Notes: a model not told the origin generated them from the sequence alone. Shown: positions 24,437 to 33,791, numbered from the stretch's first letter. The stretch: 64,000 nucleotides of DNA from an uncultured Curvibacter sp. (GCA_903828535.1 CAIKMN010000027.1:1-64000); one strand, 5' to 3'. A program made the numbers and translations.

Positions 24437-25238
24437 GTTTTTTCCGCCCAAAACGCCAGAAGGCGTTGAAAAATTGCGCGTTGTGCGTCAATCGCTGTAC
24501 GCCCATCAGCCCGAATTTTGCTCGGTGACCTATGGCGCCGGCGGCTCTACCCAAGCGGGCACCTTCGCCACGGTGGCCTCCATCTTGTCAGAAGGGCAGC
24601 AAGCCGCTTCACACTTTTCTTGCATTGGTGCCACCCGCGCTTCGGTGCGTGAACAATTGGCCGAACTCAAAGCCATGGGCGTGAAGCGGTTGGTGGCCTT
24701 GCGGGGTGACTTGCCGAGCGGTTATGGCGCTGGTGGTGAGTTCCATTACGCCAGTGATTTGGTGGCTTTTATCCGTGCTGAAACCGGCGATGACTTTCAC
24801 ATCGAAGTTGCGGCCTACCCGGAAATTCATCCACAAGCGCGCTCGCCCGAAGCCGATTTGCAAGCCTATGTGACCAAGGTCAAAGCCGGGGCCGACTCCG
24901 CCATCACCCAGTATTTTTTCAACAGCGACGCCTACTTTCGATTTGTAGACGAAGCCTACAAATTAGGTGCTGATGTGCCGGTGGTGCCGGGCATCATGCC
25001 CATCACCAGCTCCACCCAACTGCTGCGCTTTTCAGACGCCTGCGGTGCTGAAGTGCCTCGCTGGATTCGCCTGCGCTTGCAGGCCTTCGGGGACGACACC
25101 GCGTCCATCAAAGCCTTTGGCTTAGAGGTGGTTGGTGACCTGTGCGAGCAGCTCAAAAACGGCGGCGCGCCCAGTTTGCATTTCTACACCATGAACCAAA
25201 GCGCCCCCACTTTGGCGCTGTTGGACGCCATCCGTTAA
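24420..25238 (+). CDS. metF: Methylenetetrahydrofolate reductase
   Basis: This flavoenzyme reduces 5,10-methylene-THF to 5-methyl-THF, the methyl donor for methionine synthesis. The 272-residue protein starts with the diagnostic VSFEFFPPKTPEG and carries the TYGAGGSTQ flavin segment and ALRGDLP. Its gene overlaps tlyA, so ahcY, tlyA and metF probably share one transcript governed by the SAH riboswitch. That would link SAH removal to remethylation of homocysteine. Confidence 0.96.
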   Translation: MKVSFEFFPPKTPEGVEKLRVVRQSLYAHQPEFCSVTYGAGGSTQAGTFATVASILSEGQQAASHFSCIGATRASVREQLAELKAMGVKRLVALRGDLPSGYGAGGEFHYASDLVAFIRAETGDDFHIEVAAYPEIHPQARSPEADLQAYVTKVKAGADSAITQYFFNSDAYFRFVDEAYKLGADVPVVPGIMPITSSTQLLRFSDACGAEVPRWIRLRLQAFGDDTASIKAFGLEVVGDLCEQLKNGGAPSLHFYTMNQSAPTLALLDAIR

Positions 25239-25395
25239 GGCCAGCTCAGCAGAGATGCCCAGCAGGGGCTAGCCGTTTGTCGCCATGTGCCCAGAGGTTG
25301 TAAAGAAATCCCTTCGTCAACTGAAGTTCTGAGCCCCAAGCGGCTTAGGATGAAGCTCGCCTCCATTTCTCTCAGGCTGCAGAAAGCGATGCTTC

Positions 25396-26361
25396 ATGGA
25401 TTTCAAGGATTACTACAAAACGCTGGGTCTTCAGCGCACCGCGACGGAAGAGGAGGTGCGCAAGGCCTACCGAAAGTTGGCGCGCAAGTTCCACCCTGAC
25501 GTCAGCAAGGAGCCCGATGCGCAAGCGAAAATGCGCGAGCTCAACGAGGCCAACGATGTCTTGCGCGACAAAGAAAAACGCGCGGCCTACGACGACTTGG
25601 CCGATCAGGTGGCCAAAGGGCATCGCCCCGGTGCGTCCGGGCCCAGCTGGGATCAGGGCTTTGACTTTCGCCGGGGTGCGAATGCGGGCACTGCCCATCG
25701 CAGCCACGACGGTGATCCGGGCGATTACGGCGATTACAGTGATTTTTTCTCGGCTATTTTTGGTCAAGGCGACCCCCGAGGAGGCGAGCGCCGTGGCGGC
25801 GAAAGTCGCCCCTACCGAGCGCGCGGCGAAGATCAAACAGCAGCCATCGAAATTTCCATTGAGGACGCCATTCGTGGCGTTGAGCGGGAAATAGTGCTGC
25901 CTGCGCACAACAACCGAACCTTGAGCGTCAAAATTCCTGCTGGCGTTCATCCAGGGCAACACATCCGTTTGGCGGGTCAAGGCCAGCCCGGATACGGCGG
26001 TGAGCGAGCGGGCGATTTGTTTTTGGAAGTCCATCTGAAGCCTCACCCGCTGTACCGAGTCGATGGCAAAAATTTATCCATGAACTTGCCGGTCACGCCG
26101 ACAGAAGCGGCGCTGGGCGCCCAGGTCAAAGTCCCCACGCCCGATGGCGGTGAGGTGGAAGTCACCGTTCCACCGAACTCACGCGGCGGTATGAAATTGC
26201 GGCTCAAAGGACGCGGCTTGCAAGGCAAGACCCCTGGCGATTTGTATTTGCCCTTGGAAATCGCGCTGCCCCCAGCAACCACCGACGCCGCTCGCCAAGC
26301 CTACGAACAACTGGCGAAGGCCGCGCCGTTCGACCCAAGGCGCCAGGGGTTCAGTCGCTAG
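25396..26361 (+). CDS. cbpA: DnaJ-class co-chaperone, CbpA-like
   Basis: A 321-residue J-domain protein. Residues 1-70 form the J domain with the HPD motif (KFHPDVSKEP). A Gly/Asp-rich linker with repeated GDYGDYSDFFSAIF follows, then the two C-terminal DnaJ beta domains (LSVKIPAGVHPGQHIRL and PPNSRGGMKLRLKGRGL). There is no CxxCxGxG zinc finger, which separates it from DnaJ and assigns it to the CbpA/DjlA-like group. No CbpM partner follows. It is expected to stimulate Hsp70 and may bind curved DNA. Confidence 0.9.
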   Translation: MDFKDYYKTLGLQRTATEEEVRKAYRKLARKFHPDVSKEPDAQAKMRELNEANDVLRDKEKRAAYDDLADQVAKGHRPGASGPSWDQGFDFRRGANAGTAHRSHDGDPGDYGDYSDFFSAIFGQGDPRGGERRGGESRPYRARGEDQTAAIEISIEDAIRGVEREIVLPAHNNRTLSVKIPAGVHPGQHIRLAGQGQPGYGGERAGDLFLEVHLKPHPLYRVDGKNLSMNLPVTPTEAALGAQVKVPTPDGGEVEVTVPPNSRGGMKLRLKGRGLQGKTPGDLYLPLEIALPPATTDAARQAYEQLAKAAPFDPRRQGFSR

Positions 26362-26619
26362 GGTGATCGCAGAAGGCCCTCCAAGGGGTACAATACGCAA
26401 GTTGCAGTCATTTGCTTACCTTCGCTGCAACGAGTCTTACCTCCACCCCGCTCCCTGCTCTTCAGAGCCGAGCGCCTCGGTGGTCACACTTTTCCTTTCG
26501 GCAAGCCTCACACGCAAACGCATGCGCAATTGCACACGCAATCGCCGCGCATATGCAAACGCAACGCCCATGCGAGTCGTTGCGACTGGCTTGACGCCTG
26601 TTACTCACAAGGAGGCCAG

Positions 26620-26886
26620 ATGGCCAAGGAAGAACTCATTGAAATGCAAGGCAAGGTCGACGAAGTGCTGCCCGACATGCTCTACCGCATCACGCTCGAC
26701 AACGGCCACAAGTTAGTGGCTTACACCGGCGGCAAGATGCGCAAACACAAGATTCGCATTCTGGCTGGCGACAAGGTCACTTTGGAAATGTCGCCTTACG
26801 ATTTATCCAAGGGCCGCGTGACTTTCCGTCACATCGAAAACCGCACACCCAGCGCGGGCAAGCCCGCCTTCAAACGCAAACGCTGA
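26620..26886 (+). CDS. infA: Translation initiation factor IF-1, second copy type
   Basis: An 88-residue OB-fold S1 protein, [18 protein letters not shown] at the N terminus and a basic tail GKPAFKRKR. The usual bacterial IF-1 has 72 residues and sits in a ribosomal protein operon; this longer form next to an RRM gene is the extra infA2 common in Betaproteobacteria. The ATG follows AAGGAGG at 26609-26615. The 258-base leader from 26362 is long. A TACAAT at 26389-26394 could be its -10, but no clear -35 accompanies it. Cold-responsive control is plausible but not shown. Confidence 0.92.
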   Translation: MAKEELIEMQGKVDEVLPDMLYRITLDNGHKLVAYTGGKMRKHKIRILAGDKVTLEMSPYDLSKGRVTFRHIENRTPSAGKPAFKRKR

Positions 26887-26920
26887 TTTTTCAGCGCCTC
26901 GCCCTTTTTTGTTTTAACCA

Positions 26921-26948
26921 GCGCCCAATTTTCGGTGGGCGCATTTTC
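26921..26948 (+). terminator. Hairpin between infA and the RRM gene
   Basis: GCGCCCA (26921-26927) pairs with TGGGCGC (26936-26942), followed by ATTTTC. The T-run is short, so it could be a weak terminator of infA or a structure in the RRM-protein leader; it ends 20 bases before that start codon. Confidence 0.5.
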
Positions 26949-26961
26949 TGAAAGGCTCACC

Positions 26962-27300
26962 ATGAGCAGCAAACTTTACGTCGGCAATCTCTCCTATTCG
27001 GTTCGGGACGAAGACCTTCAACAACAATTTTCTGACTTCGGCAACGTTCAATCGGCCAAGGTCATGATGGAACGCGACACCGGCCGCTCCAAGGGCTTTG
27101 GTTTTGTCGAAATGTCCAGCCCCGCTGAAGCGCAAGCCGCCATCGACGGCCTGCACGGTAAAAACATGGGTGGCCGTGACCTGACCGTCAACATCGCTCG
27201 CCCCATGGAAGCCCGACCCCCCCGCAGCGGCGGCGGCTTTGGTGGTGGCGGCTACGGCGGTGGTGGTGGTGGTTACGGCGGTGGCAACCGCAACTATTGA
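26962..27300 (+). CDS. Glycine-rich RRM RNA-binding protein
   Basis: A 112-residue protein with one RNA recognition motif: RNP2 KLYVGNLSY at the N terminus and RNP1 SKGFGFVEM near residue 45. A tail made almost only of Gly, Tyr and Arg (about residues 88-112) follows. This architecture resembles cyanobacterial and plant cold-inducible glycine-rich RNA-binding proteins, widespread in Proteobacteria. The ATG at 26962 is preferred to the upstream 26935 because the RRM begins immediately after it. Its neighbour infA2 suggests a joint role in translation or RNA handling. Confidence 0.92.
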   Translation: MSSKLYVGNLSYSVRDEDLQQQFSDFGNVQSAKVMMERDTGRSKGFGFVEMSSPAEAQAAIDGLHGKNMGGRDLTVNIARPMEARPPRSGGGFGGGGYGGGGGGYGGGNRNY

Positions 27301-27314
27301 TTTGGCCTTTCGCG

Positions 27315-27878
27315 TCAGCGCGCGTCGAACACAAAACAAGTCGACGTGGCGTGGGCGTAAAGCTTGTCTGCTGAGTCCACCAATTTGGCCTCGGAAGTGG
27401 CCACTTGTCGGCCCATGTGCACCACCGTTCCAATGGCCCGCAGCGGGCCAGTTTGGGCGTTGGCGGCGCGCACGATGTTCATGTTAATTTGTGACGTCGT
27501 GTAGGCCTTGCCTGGCGGTAACTTGGTGTGAATGCTGCAGCCCAAGGCCGAGTCAAGCAAAGTGGCATACCAACCCCCGTGCACCGTGCCCAAGGGGTTG
27601 AAGTGCTTGAGGTCGGGGGTCCCTTGGAAAACAGCCAATCCATCGCCCACTTCGACCAAGTAAAAGTCCAGCGCTTCTGAAATTCCCGGTGGCCGCAAAT
27701 GCCCTTCGAGCAGCAACGTCATGACTTCCAAGCCGGTTTTTCCTGCCGATTGTCTTGCCTTTTCAGCCGGACTGTACGCCGCTGTTTGGGCCGCTAGATT
27801 GGCTTCTTGGCGTTGCAGAACAGCGTCCAATTGCTGCATCCATTTTTGCAAAGTTGGCAAGGTGTCTGGTGTGCTCAT
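27315..27878 (-). CDS. PaaI-family hotdog thioesterase
   Basis: A 187-residue hotdog-fold protein with the PaaI/YdiI core GTVHGGWYATLLDSALG, where the HGG element and the Asp at the helix contribute to the acyl-CoA thioesterase site. An N-terminal extension of about 50 residues precedes the fold. Substrates are probably aromatic or medium acyl-CoAs but cannot be specified. It converges with the RRM gene, with 14 bases between them. Confidence 0.85.
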   Translation of the reverse strand: MSTPDTLPTLQKWMQQLDAVLQRQEANLAAQTAAYSPAEKARQSAGKTGLEVMTLLLEGHLRPPGISEALDFYLVEVGDGLAVFQGTPDLKHFNPLGTVHGGWYATLLDSALGCSIHTKLPPGKAYTTSQINMNIVRAANAQTGPLRAIGTVVHMGRQVATSEAKLVDSADKLYAHATSTCFVFDAR

Positions 27879-28047
27879 CGGTTTTCCTGGGTTAATTTGA
27901 AGTGGCTGTTGTCGTGCGTTTGGGTGTTTTTTAGAGTCTTCGACTGCCTGGAAGACTGCTGCATCCTAATCAGCCCTGGGGTTTCTGTGTGTGATGTGGG
28001 TGTCTTCCCTGAGTGGCTTGTAGGGTCTATGTGGGTATCATGAATTC

Positions 28048-29163
28048 ATGCCAACATCCCCTTTAATCACCATGACCCACAATCCCCCATCTGCCTCTGA
28101 CTTGGGGCCCGTCTGGATCATGGGCGCTGGCAGCGTCGGCTGTTACTTGGGGGGCTGGTTGGCCGCTGCAGGTGCGGACGTCAGCTTCATTGGGCGCCCT
28201 CGGGTGCTTGAAACGCTGCGGCGCGATGGCCTCACGGTCAGCGACATGAAAAACCACCAACACGCGATTCCTGCCAACGCTTTAAAGCTTTTTGAAGCCT
28301 TGCCTTCACTGGAATTGGCAGCGGCATCATCCACCCCACAAACCCCACAAACCCCCCCCGTCCAACCACCTGCTTTGGTGTTGCTCACCGTCAAAGGCTC
28401 GGGCACGGTTCAAGCAGCGAAAGAATTGGTCGCCGCCGGTTTACCGGCTGGCACCTTGGTGGTGTCTTTTCAAAACGGGGTGGGCAACGCAGAACTGGCC
28501 CAAGCCTGCGCTCCCTCGCTGAAGGTGCTCGCAGGCATGATTCCTTACAACGTGGCCGATCTGGGTCACGGTGTTTTCCACCGCGGCACCACCGGCAGCT
28601 TGATGGTGCAAGACGACGCTCAGTTTGCGCCTTGGCAAGCGGTCTTCAACAGCACCCAACTGCAACTGAAATTGGTCCCCGACCTCAAGCCGGTTCAATG
28701 GGGCAAGTTGCTCATCAACTTGAACAACCCAGTCAACGCGCTGTCGGGCTTGACCTTGTTACAAGAATTTTCCGATTGGTACTTTCGCCGCTGTTTGGCC
28801 GCGCTCATTGAGGAGGCCATGCAGGTCTTGCGGCAGGCCCAAGTGCCCTACGCGCAGGTGCTGGCTGTTCCCCCTGAAAAATTCATTCGTGTTTTGCGTT
28901 TGCCTAATTTTCTATTCAAGTGGGTGGGGAAAAAAATGCTCCAAATCGACCCCAAAGCCAGCTCGAGCATGGCCGATGACTTTGCCCTGGGGCGCACCAC
29001 CGAAATTGAATCGCTGTGCGGCGAGGTCGTTCGATTGGCTCAGAACAACGGCCTCCAAGCCCCACGCAACGCTGCCATGGTGCGCTTGGTTCAGGCCCAT
29101 ACCGCACAAGGGGCCGGGCCGGGCAAATGGTCAGGCAAAGCCCTTCTCAAGGCATTGAATTAA
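28048..29163 (+). CDS. panE: 2-dehydropantoate 2-reductase (ketopantoate reductase) family
   Basis: An NADPH-dependent reductase of 371 residues (363 from the alternative ATG at 28072). The N-terminal Rossmann motif VWIMGAGSVGCYLGG, the central NGVGNAEL and the C-terminal-domain WGKLLINLNNPVNALSG match ApbA/PanE. PanE makes pantoate for coenzyme A, but paralogues on other ketoacids are common, so the substrate is not proven. It is longer than the usual 300 residues, partly because of a Pro/Thr-rich insert near residue 92-108 (TPQTPQTPPVQPP). Confidence 0.85.
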   Translation: MPTSPLITMTHNPPSASDLGPVWIMGAGSVGCYLGGWLAAAGADVSFIGRPRVLETLRRDGLTVSDMKNHQHAIPANALKLFEALPSLELAAASSTPQTPQTPPVQPPALVLLTVKGSGTVQAAKELVAAGLPAGTLVVSFQNGVGNAELAQACAPSLKVLAGMIPYNVADLGHGVFHRGTTGSLMVQDDAQFAPWQAVFNSTQLQLKLVPDLKPVQWGKLLINLNNPVNALSGLTLLQEFSDWYFRRCLAALIEEAMQVLRQAQVPYAQVLAVPPEKFIRVLRLPNFLFKWVGKKMLQIDPKASSSMADDFALGRTTEIESLCGEVVRLAQNNGLQAPRNAAMVRLVQAHTAQGAGPGKWSGKALLKALN

Positions 29164-29209
29164 GGCCCTCGAAGGGCGCCTCGTCAAGGCTTCAATTTAT
29201 GATCTTGTC

Positions 29210-29791
29210 ATGATCGACGAACAAGCCGTGCGCGCGCTCTTAGAGCGCTATGAATGTCCTTTTGGCTACCACGAAGTGCGGGCCCGTTTTATGGGGGCCA
29301 TTGCCAGTCCTTTGCCGGGCGTTGTGCCATTGAACGATGTGTCCAGCCTCTGGGGCGGTGATTTGCCTGCTGTCAGCTCGCTTGAAGAAGTGGACACCTT
29401 TGTCACTACCCTTATCAAAGGCCTGTGGACCCCCTTGGCGCAAGCAGGTCTGCAACAAGAAGCCTTCGAGTTGTTGCCCTTCACCGACACCCCCACTGGC
29501 CCCGGATTGCGACGCTTGTGCCAAATTCGGCTCGAAGAAATTCAAGGCTTCACCGACGGTTTTTTCCAAGGGCGGGAAGAGTTGAATTTACCGGCCGAGG
29601 CCTCCACTTGCCTGAATTCACTTTCCGAAGTGGAAGACTTCTTTGCCAACCTGTTCAACCTGGCAGAACCGCCGGAGGCCTCTGAATCCGACTTGGCGGC
29701 CTTGGCCGACCAAATTGACGAACTCAGCGAAATCGCCACCGTTGAAATCAACAACATTGTGGCCTTGGTTGCTGCCAGTAAAACGGCCTAA
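29210..29791 (+). CDS. Uncharacterised acidic protein
   Basis: A 193-residue protein I do not recognise. It is acidic, has no signal peptide or membrane segment, and looks mainly alpha-helical. The middle contains a Trp-centred segment (LIKGLWTPLAQ) and GLRRLCQIRLEEIQGFTDGF, and the C terminus is a Glu/Asp-rich helix. The overall look, with WGGDLP and a helical bundle, is faintly like YecA-type proteins, but I would not assign that. It lies 46 bases after panE on the same strand and may be co-transcribed. Confidence 0.75.
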   Translation: MIDEQAVRALLERYECPFGYHEVRARFMGAIASPLPGVVPLNDVSSLWGGDLPAVSSLEEVDTFVTTLIKGLWTPLAQAGLQQEAFELLPFTDTPTGPGLRRLCQIRLEEIQGFTDGFFQGREELNLPAEASTCLNSLSEVEDFFANLFNLAEPPEASESDLAALADQIDELSEIATVEINNIVALVAASKTA

Positions 29792-29823
29792 AAAAGCATC
29801 TTCGAACCCACCCAAAGGCCCAA

Positions 29824-29863
29824 ACTCAAAGCAACTCAAAGCAACTCAAAGCAACACAAGGCA
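29824..29863 (+). repeat. Tandem 10-bp repeats before the MFS gene
   Basis: Three exact copies of ACTCAAAGCA (29824-29853) and a fourth degenerate copy (ACACAAGGCA, 29854-29863) end five bases before the MFS start codon. The period is about one helical turn. The array occupies the ribosome-binding region and leaves only a weak AAGG near the start. Confidence 0.85.
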
Positions 29864-29868
29864 AAACC

Positions 29869-31101
29869 ATGGCCAAAAGCATTTTGTTCCCTCACCTCCG
29901 ACAACGCCAAGTGCTGTTGACCACGCTGACGGCTGCGGCCATTTTGGTCGTCACCATGGGCGCGCGGCAATCGGTGGGTTTGTTCGTGAGCCCCATTAAC
30001 AGCGCCACGGGGCTGGGCATTGTGACCATCAGCTTGGCACTGGCCATCGGGCAATTTGTGTGGGGGGCTTTTCAGCCCATCGCGGGGGCTTTGGCCGATC
30101 GCTTTGGCCCTCGCGGCGTGTTGATTGGCGGCATTTTGGTCTTGGCGCTGGGCACCGCCCTCACGCCGATGGTGAGTTCCAGCTGGGGCCTCATTTTGAC
30201 CATGGGCTTGTTGACCGCCATGGGCTCGGGCTCTTGCAGTTTTTCTGTTTTGCTGGGCTCGGTGTCGCAACGTTTGCCAGCCGAATCCCGCGGCAGTGCG
30301 TCGGGCGTTATCAATGCGGGGGGCTCCTTGGGGCAATTCGTGTTTGCCCCTTTGACCCAGGTGATGATTCAAGGGCTGGGCTGGATGGGCGCCATGTGGT
30401 CCACCGCCGGGTTGCTTTTGTTCACGCTGCCCTTGATCAACCGTTTGGTGCCCAAAGCCAACGCTGAAGGGGCGTCCCCGACCTCAGTCCCCAAACCCAA
30501 CTCGGCGGGCCTGAAAGCCGCTGTGATTGAGGCCTTCAAAAACCCGAGCTACGTTTTGCTGCACTTGGGCTTTTTCACTTGCGGTTTCCACATTGCCTTT
30601 TTGGTCACCCACTTGCCCACCGAGGTTAATTTATGCGGCCTCTCGCCCAGCGTGGCCAGCTGGTCCTTGGCCTTGATTGGCTTGGCCAACATTGCAGGCA
30701 GCTTGTGGGTGGGCAGCCGCATCAACACCCAGCGCAGCAAAATATTGCTGGCGGGCATGTATGCCTCCCGCGCGGTCTTGATTGGCCTTTATTTGATTGC
30801 CCCCAAAGTGCCGGCCGTGTTTTACTTGTTTGCCCTGGGTCTGGGCTTCACTTGGTTGGCCACCGTGCCGCCCACAGCCACCTTGGTGGGCAAGTTGTTT
30901 GGCATGCGGTATTTGGCCACACTCTTTGGCCTGACCTTGTTGTCGCACCAGATCGGCGGCTTTTTAGGCGCTTATTTGGGCGGCTTGGTGCTGCATTCAG
31001 ACGGCAATTATCAACTCATGTGGTACCTCGACATTGGGCTTTCCTTGTTTGCCTGCTTGGTCAATTTGCCCATCAAAGAAGAACGCCCGGTCCTGGCCTG
31101 A
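29869..31101 (+). CDS. Major facilitator superfamily transporter
   Basis: A 410-residue, 12-helix MFS carrier. The loop between helices 2 and 3 carries the family motif GALADRFGPRGVLIGG, and the two halves are joined by a soluble loop near residues 200-220 (KANAEGASPTSVPKPN). Closest in style to monocarboxylate or organic-acid carriers of the YbfB/oxalate-formate group, but the substrate is not determined. It begins 77 bases after the unknown acidic protein. A tandem repeat array sits in its leader. Confidence 0.88.
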   Translation: MAKSILFPHLRQRQVLLTTLTAAAILVVTMGARQSVGLFVSPINSATGLGIVTISLALAIGQFVWGAFQPIAGALADRFGPRGVLIGGILVLALGTALTPMVSSSWGLILTMGLLTAMGSGSCSFSVLLGSVSQRLPAESRGSASGVINAGGSLGQFVFAPLTQVMIQGLGWMGAMWSTAGLLLFTLPLINRLVPKANAEGASPTSVPKPNSAGLKAAVIEAFKNPSYVLLHLGFFTCGFHIAFLVTHLPTEVNLCGLSPSVASWSLALIGLANIAGSLWVGSRINTQRSKILLAGMYASRAVLIGLYLIAPKVPAVFYLFALGLGFTWLATVPPTATLVGKLFGMRYLATLFGLTLLSHQIGGFLGAYLGGLVLHSDGNYQLMWYLDIGLSLFACLVNLPIKEERPVLA

Positions 31102-31145
31102 GTCACAATCTGGGCTTTGTTGGCCATTCACGGACCCTGACTGCC

Positions 31146-31799
31146 ATGGGATTTTTTCAGATCAATAAATTCGCTTGCTTGCCCCCGCTGCTTTCGGTGG
31201 CTCTGGCTCTGAGCCATTCGCTCAGCTGGGCCCATGGCGCCCCCAAAGAAGCCAAAGAAGCCAAAGAAGAAGCGCCCGCCACCGCCGAAGAGCCTGCCAT
31301 CAAGCCCGGTTATGTGGCGGCACAAGTGGCGCCCATTCCATCACCCAAAGCCCCGCAACATCCGCTGCCTTGGGCCCAAGCCAAGGTGACCGACCTGATC
31401 AAGCAGCTGGACCCTCAATCTCTCAAAAAGAAACCCAAAAAAGGCGCGTTTCCCTTCGGCATGGTTGAACTGGCGATTGAATTCAAAGGCGACAGCGACC
31501 AACTCGCCGACAGCAGTGCCCCCCTTCTGGACAGCCTCAGCAATGCCTTGAAATACAGCCGCTTGGTGGAATCCAAATACGTGATTGAAGGCCACACCGA
31601 ATCGCGGGGCAGCACGCGCTACAGCTTCACGCTCACCAAGCAGCAAGCCGATGCCGTCAAGGCTGCCCTGCTCGCCCAAGGCGTCGATGGCAATCGACTG
31701 CGCACCGAAGGCAAAGGCTTCAAAGAGCCGCAGGATGAGCGCAACCCCTTGTCCAAAACCAACCGCCGCATCCGCGTGGTGCTGGTGTCTGCTGAGTAA
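31146..31799 (+). CDS. OmpA-domain peptidoglycan-binding protein
   Basis: A 217-residue exported protein. The ATG at 31146 gives a signal peptide (LPPLLSVALALSHSLSWAHG) followed by a charged PKEAKEAKEE stretch and an Ala/Pro-rich linker. The C-terminal 110 residues form an OmpA domain with VIEGHTESRGSTRYSFTLT (peptidoglycan-contact region) and NRRIRVVL. There is no beta-barrel and no lipobox cysteine, so it is probably a soluble periplasmic or loosely attached wall-binding protein. Confidence 0.85.
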   Translation: MGFFQINKFACLPPLLSVALALSHSLSWAHGAPKEAKEAKEEAPATAEEPAIKPGYVAAQVAPIPSPKAPQHPLPWAQAKVTDLIKQLDPQSLKKKPKKGAFPFGMVELAIEFKGDSDQLADSSAPLLDSLSNALKYSRLVESKYVIEGHTESRGSTRYSFTLTKQQADAVKAALLAQGVDGNRLRTEGKGFKEPQDERNPLSKTNRRIRVVLVSAE

Positions 31800-31811
31800 G
31801 GTCCCGCCGCC

Positions 31812-32264
31812 ATGCCCACCCCCATCGACCCTGAATTCATCACCAACGGCATTCGCTTGGCCATCGCGCCGGTGTTTTTGTTAACGGCCGTGGCCGCCAT
31901 GATTGGCACCGTGGCGGCACGCCTGTCCCGCATCATTGACCGGGGTCGCCACATTGAGGACCGCTTCCTCACCAGCCAAAATCACACCGACGTGGAGCGC
32001 TTTCGGCAAGAGTTAAAGAACCTTCAATTCAGAGGTCGGCTGGCCAACTTGAGCATTGGCTTGTTGACACTGTGTGCCTTTTTAATTGGGCTCACCATCA
32101 TCTTGCTGTTCTTGGGCGAGACCACGCTGTTTGAAAACGGACGCACCTCGGTGTGGAGCTTCCTGGGCGGCGTTGGCATGTTCTTATTGGCCTTGGTCTG
32201 CTTCTTGACCGAAACCATCATTGCCACCCAAGTGCTCGATTTCCGAACCCTCAAACGAGATTAA
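31812..32264 (+). CDS. DUF2721 membrane protein
   Basis: A 150-residue protein with a hydrophobic N-terminal helix (LAIAPVFLLTAVAAMIGTVA), a basic amphipathic segment (RLSRIIDRGRHIEDRF) and two further helices near residues 80-100 and 115-140. This pattern fits DUF2721, a family without known function. It lies 12 bases after the OmpA-domain gene and is probably co-transcribed with it. Confidence 0.82.
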   Translation: MPTPIDPEFITNGIRLAIAPVFLLTAVAAMIGTVAARLSRIIDRGRHIEDRFLTSQNHTDVERFRQELKNLQFRGRLANLSIGLLTLCAFLIGLTIILLFLGETTLFENGRTSVWSFLGGVGMFLLALVCFLTETIIATQVLDFRTLKRD

Positions 32265-32285
32265 ACGAGGTTAAACGGGATTAAT

Positions 32286-33791
32286 TTAGAAAGAGAAACG
32301 CTCGACCTCTTGGCGCGTCGCATTTGCAATCTTCGACAGTTCCACCACCGTCGCGGTGATTTCTTCGGAAGCCGCCGCGTTGCTTTGGGCAATCCGATCA
32401 ACGCTGGCCACGTTGGCGTTGATTTCTTCCATGGCCGTGCTTTGTTGCTCCAAGGCCGCGGCAATTCGCTGCAACATCTGATCGGTTTCTTGCGAACCGC
32501 GTTCGATGTTGGCCATGTCTTCGTTCACCGCCGACACCGCTTGCACGGCCAGGTGGGCTTCTTTTACCGCTTGCTCGACCAGCACCGCAATTTCTTTGGA
32601 GCTCTCGGCGCTGCTCACGGCCAGTTTGCCCACTTCATCGGCCACCACGGCAAAGCCCTTGCCGTGCTCGCCAGCGCGGGCCGCTTCGATGGCGGCGTTC
32701 AAACTGAGCAAATTGGTTTTATTGGCAATCTTTTCGATCACTTCGGTGATTTTGTTGATCTTCTCCGAATTGGTGGCGATGTTGTTCACCACTTTCACCA
32801 TTTCGTCCATCTTGGTCATGCTGGTTCGCACCACGGTCACGGCGCCGCGCGACTTTTGGCTGGCCGCCTCAGTGCTGCGGGACACTTCGGCCACCGAAGT
32901 CACGGTTTGACGAACCGCCGTTGAGACTTGGCTGATGGCGTGGGTTTGGTTTTGAGCACCGTCTGAAATCTGGCCAATCGCGCTGCTGGTTTCGCTGGAA
33001 GCCGAAGCCACTTGGCGGGCATTCGTGTTGATGCTGGCCATGGCCTGCGCCAAGGCGTTCAAGGTTTCGTTGATGTTGTTCTTCAAAGTGGCCAAGCTGC
33101 CTTGGCCGTTGGCGTTGACGCGTGAGGTCAAATTGCCACGCGACATTTCGCCCATCACGCTGACCACTTCGCTCAACACGCTGTCCAAGGCGGTGATGGC
33201 TTGTTGGGCGTTTTCCAAAATCAATTTGTATTCGCCTTGTTCGCCACTGATGTGAACCCGCTTGTCAAATTGGCCTTGGGCCAAAGCCGTCATGACCTCG
33301 CGCAACGAGCTCACGGTTTGGTGAACGCGTGTTTGAACGTCGGCAATGCGACCCAGAATGACGGGGAAAATGCCCTTCAAACCAGCCAACTGGGGTTCTC
33401 GGGAAAAGTCGCCTTCGCCCATGCGGTTCACCACCGTCAGCGATTCACGGAACACCGCTTCCACTTGGTCCAGCAGTTCGTTCACGCCCCAAGCCGATTG
33501 GCTCAGGGGTTGGCCCATGGGAATGTTGACGATGCGGCTTTCCAATTTGCCTTGACTGGCTTCGGACAACACTTTTTCAATCTGACCCAGGAGCCGGGTA
33601 TCCGAGCCCATGCCCAGCAACGCCATCACGAAAATGGCCGCCACGAGAATGGTCAAAACAACAAAAGCCAAAGCCCCTTGCGTGGTGAAAAGGCCATAAG
33701 CGGAGGCGATCAGGCCCAGCAGGCCCAACCAGACCGCCGCGCTGCGCGACGACATTTCAAAGCGCTTGGAGAGAGAGAACCATTTGCTCAT
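32286..33791 (-). CDS. Methyl-accepting chemotaxis protein without a periplasmic sensor
   Basis: A 501-residue receptor. Two membrane helices close together ([16 protein letters not shown] and [20 protein letters not shown]) leave no room for a periplasmic domain. HAMP-like regions follow, then a long coiled signalling domain with the invariant hairpin tip [23 protein letters not shown] segment ([19 protein letters not shown]). The C terminus lacks an NWETF-type CheR tether. The gene overlaps the upstream PAS gene by 35 bases, suggesting that sensing is supplied in trans. Confidence 0.92.
   Translation of the reverse strand: MSKWFSLSKRFEMSSRSAAVWLGLLGLIASAYGLFTTQGALAFVVLTILVAAIFVMALLGMGSDTRLLGQIEKVLSEASQGKLESRIVNIPMGQPLSQSAWGVNELLDQVEAVFRESLTVVNRMGEGDFSREPQLAGLKGIFPVILGRIADVQTRVHQTVSSLREVMTALAQGQFDKRVHISGEQGEYKLILENAQQAITALDSVLSEVVSVMGEMSRGNLTSRVNANGQGSLATLKNNINETLNALAQAMASINTNARQVASASSETSSAIGQISDGAQNQTHAISQVSTAVRQTVTSVAEVSRSTEAASQKSRGAVTVVRTSMTKMDEMVKVVNNIATNSEKINKITEVIEKIANKTNLLSLNAAIEAARAGEHGKGFAVVADEVGKLAVSSAESSKEIAVLVEQAVKEAHLAVQAVSAVNEDMANIERGSQETDQMLQRIAAALEQQSTAMEEINANVASVDRIAQSNAAASEEITATVVELSKIANATRQEVERFSF

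Noticed and set aside
27934..27957. AGTCTTC/GAAGACT hairpin between the thioesterase and panE as a terminator
   Set aside because: Seven base pairs with a nine-base loop and no T-run on either strand in the right position. Both flanking genes diverge from here, so a terminator is not expected.
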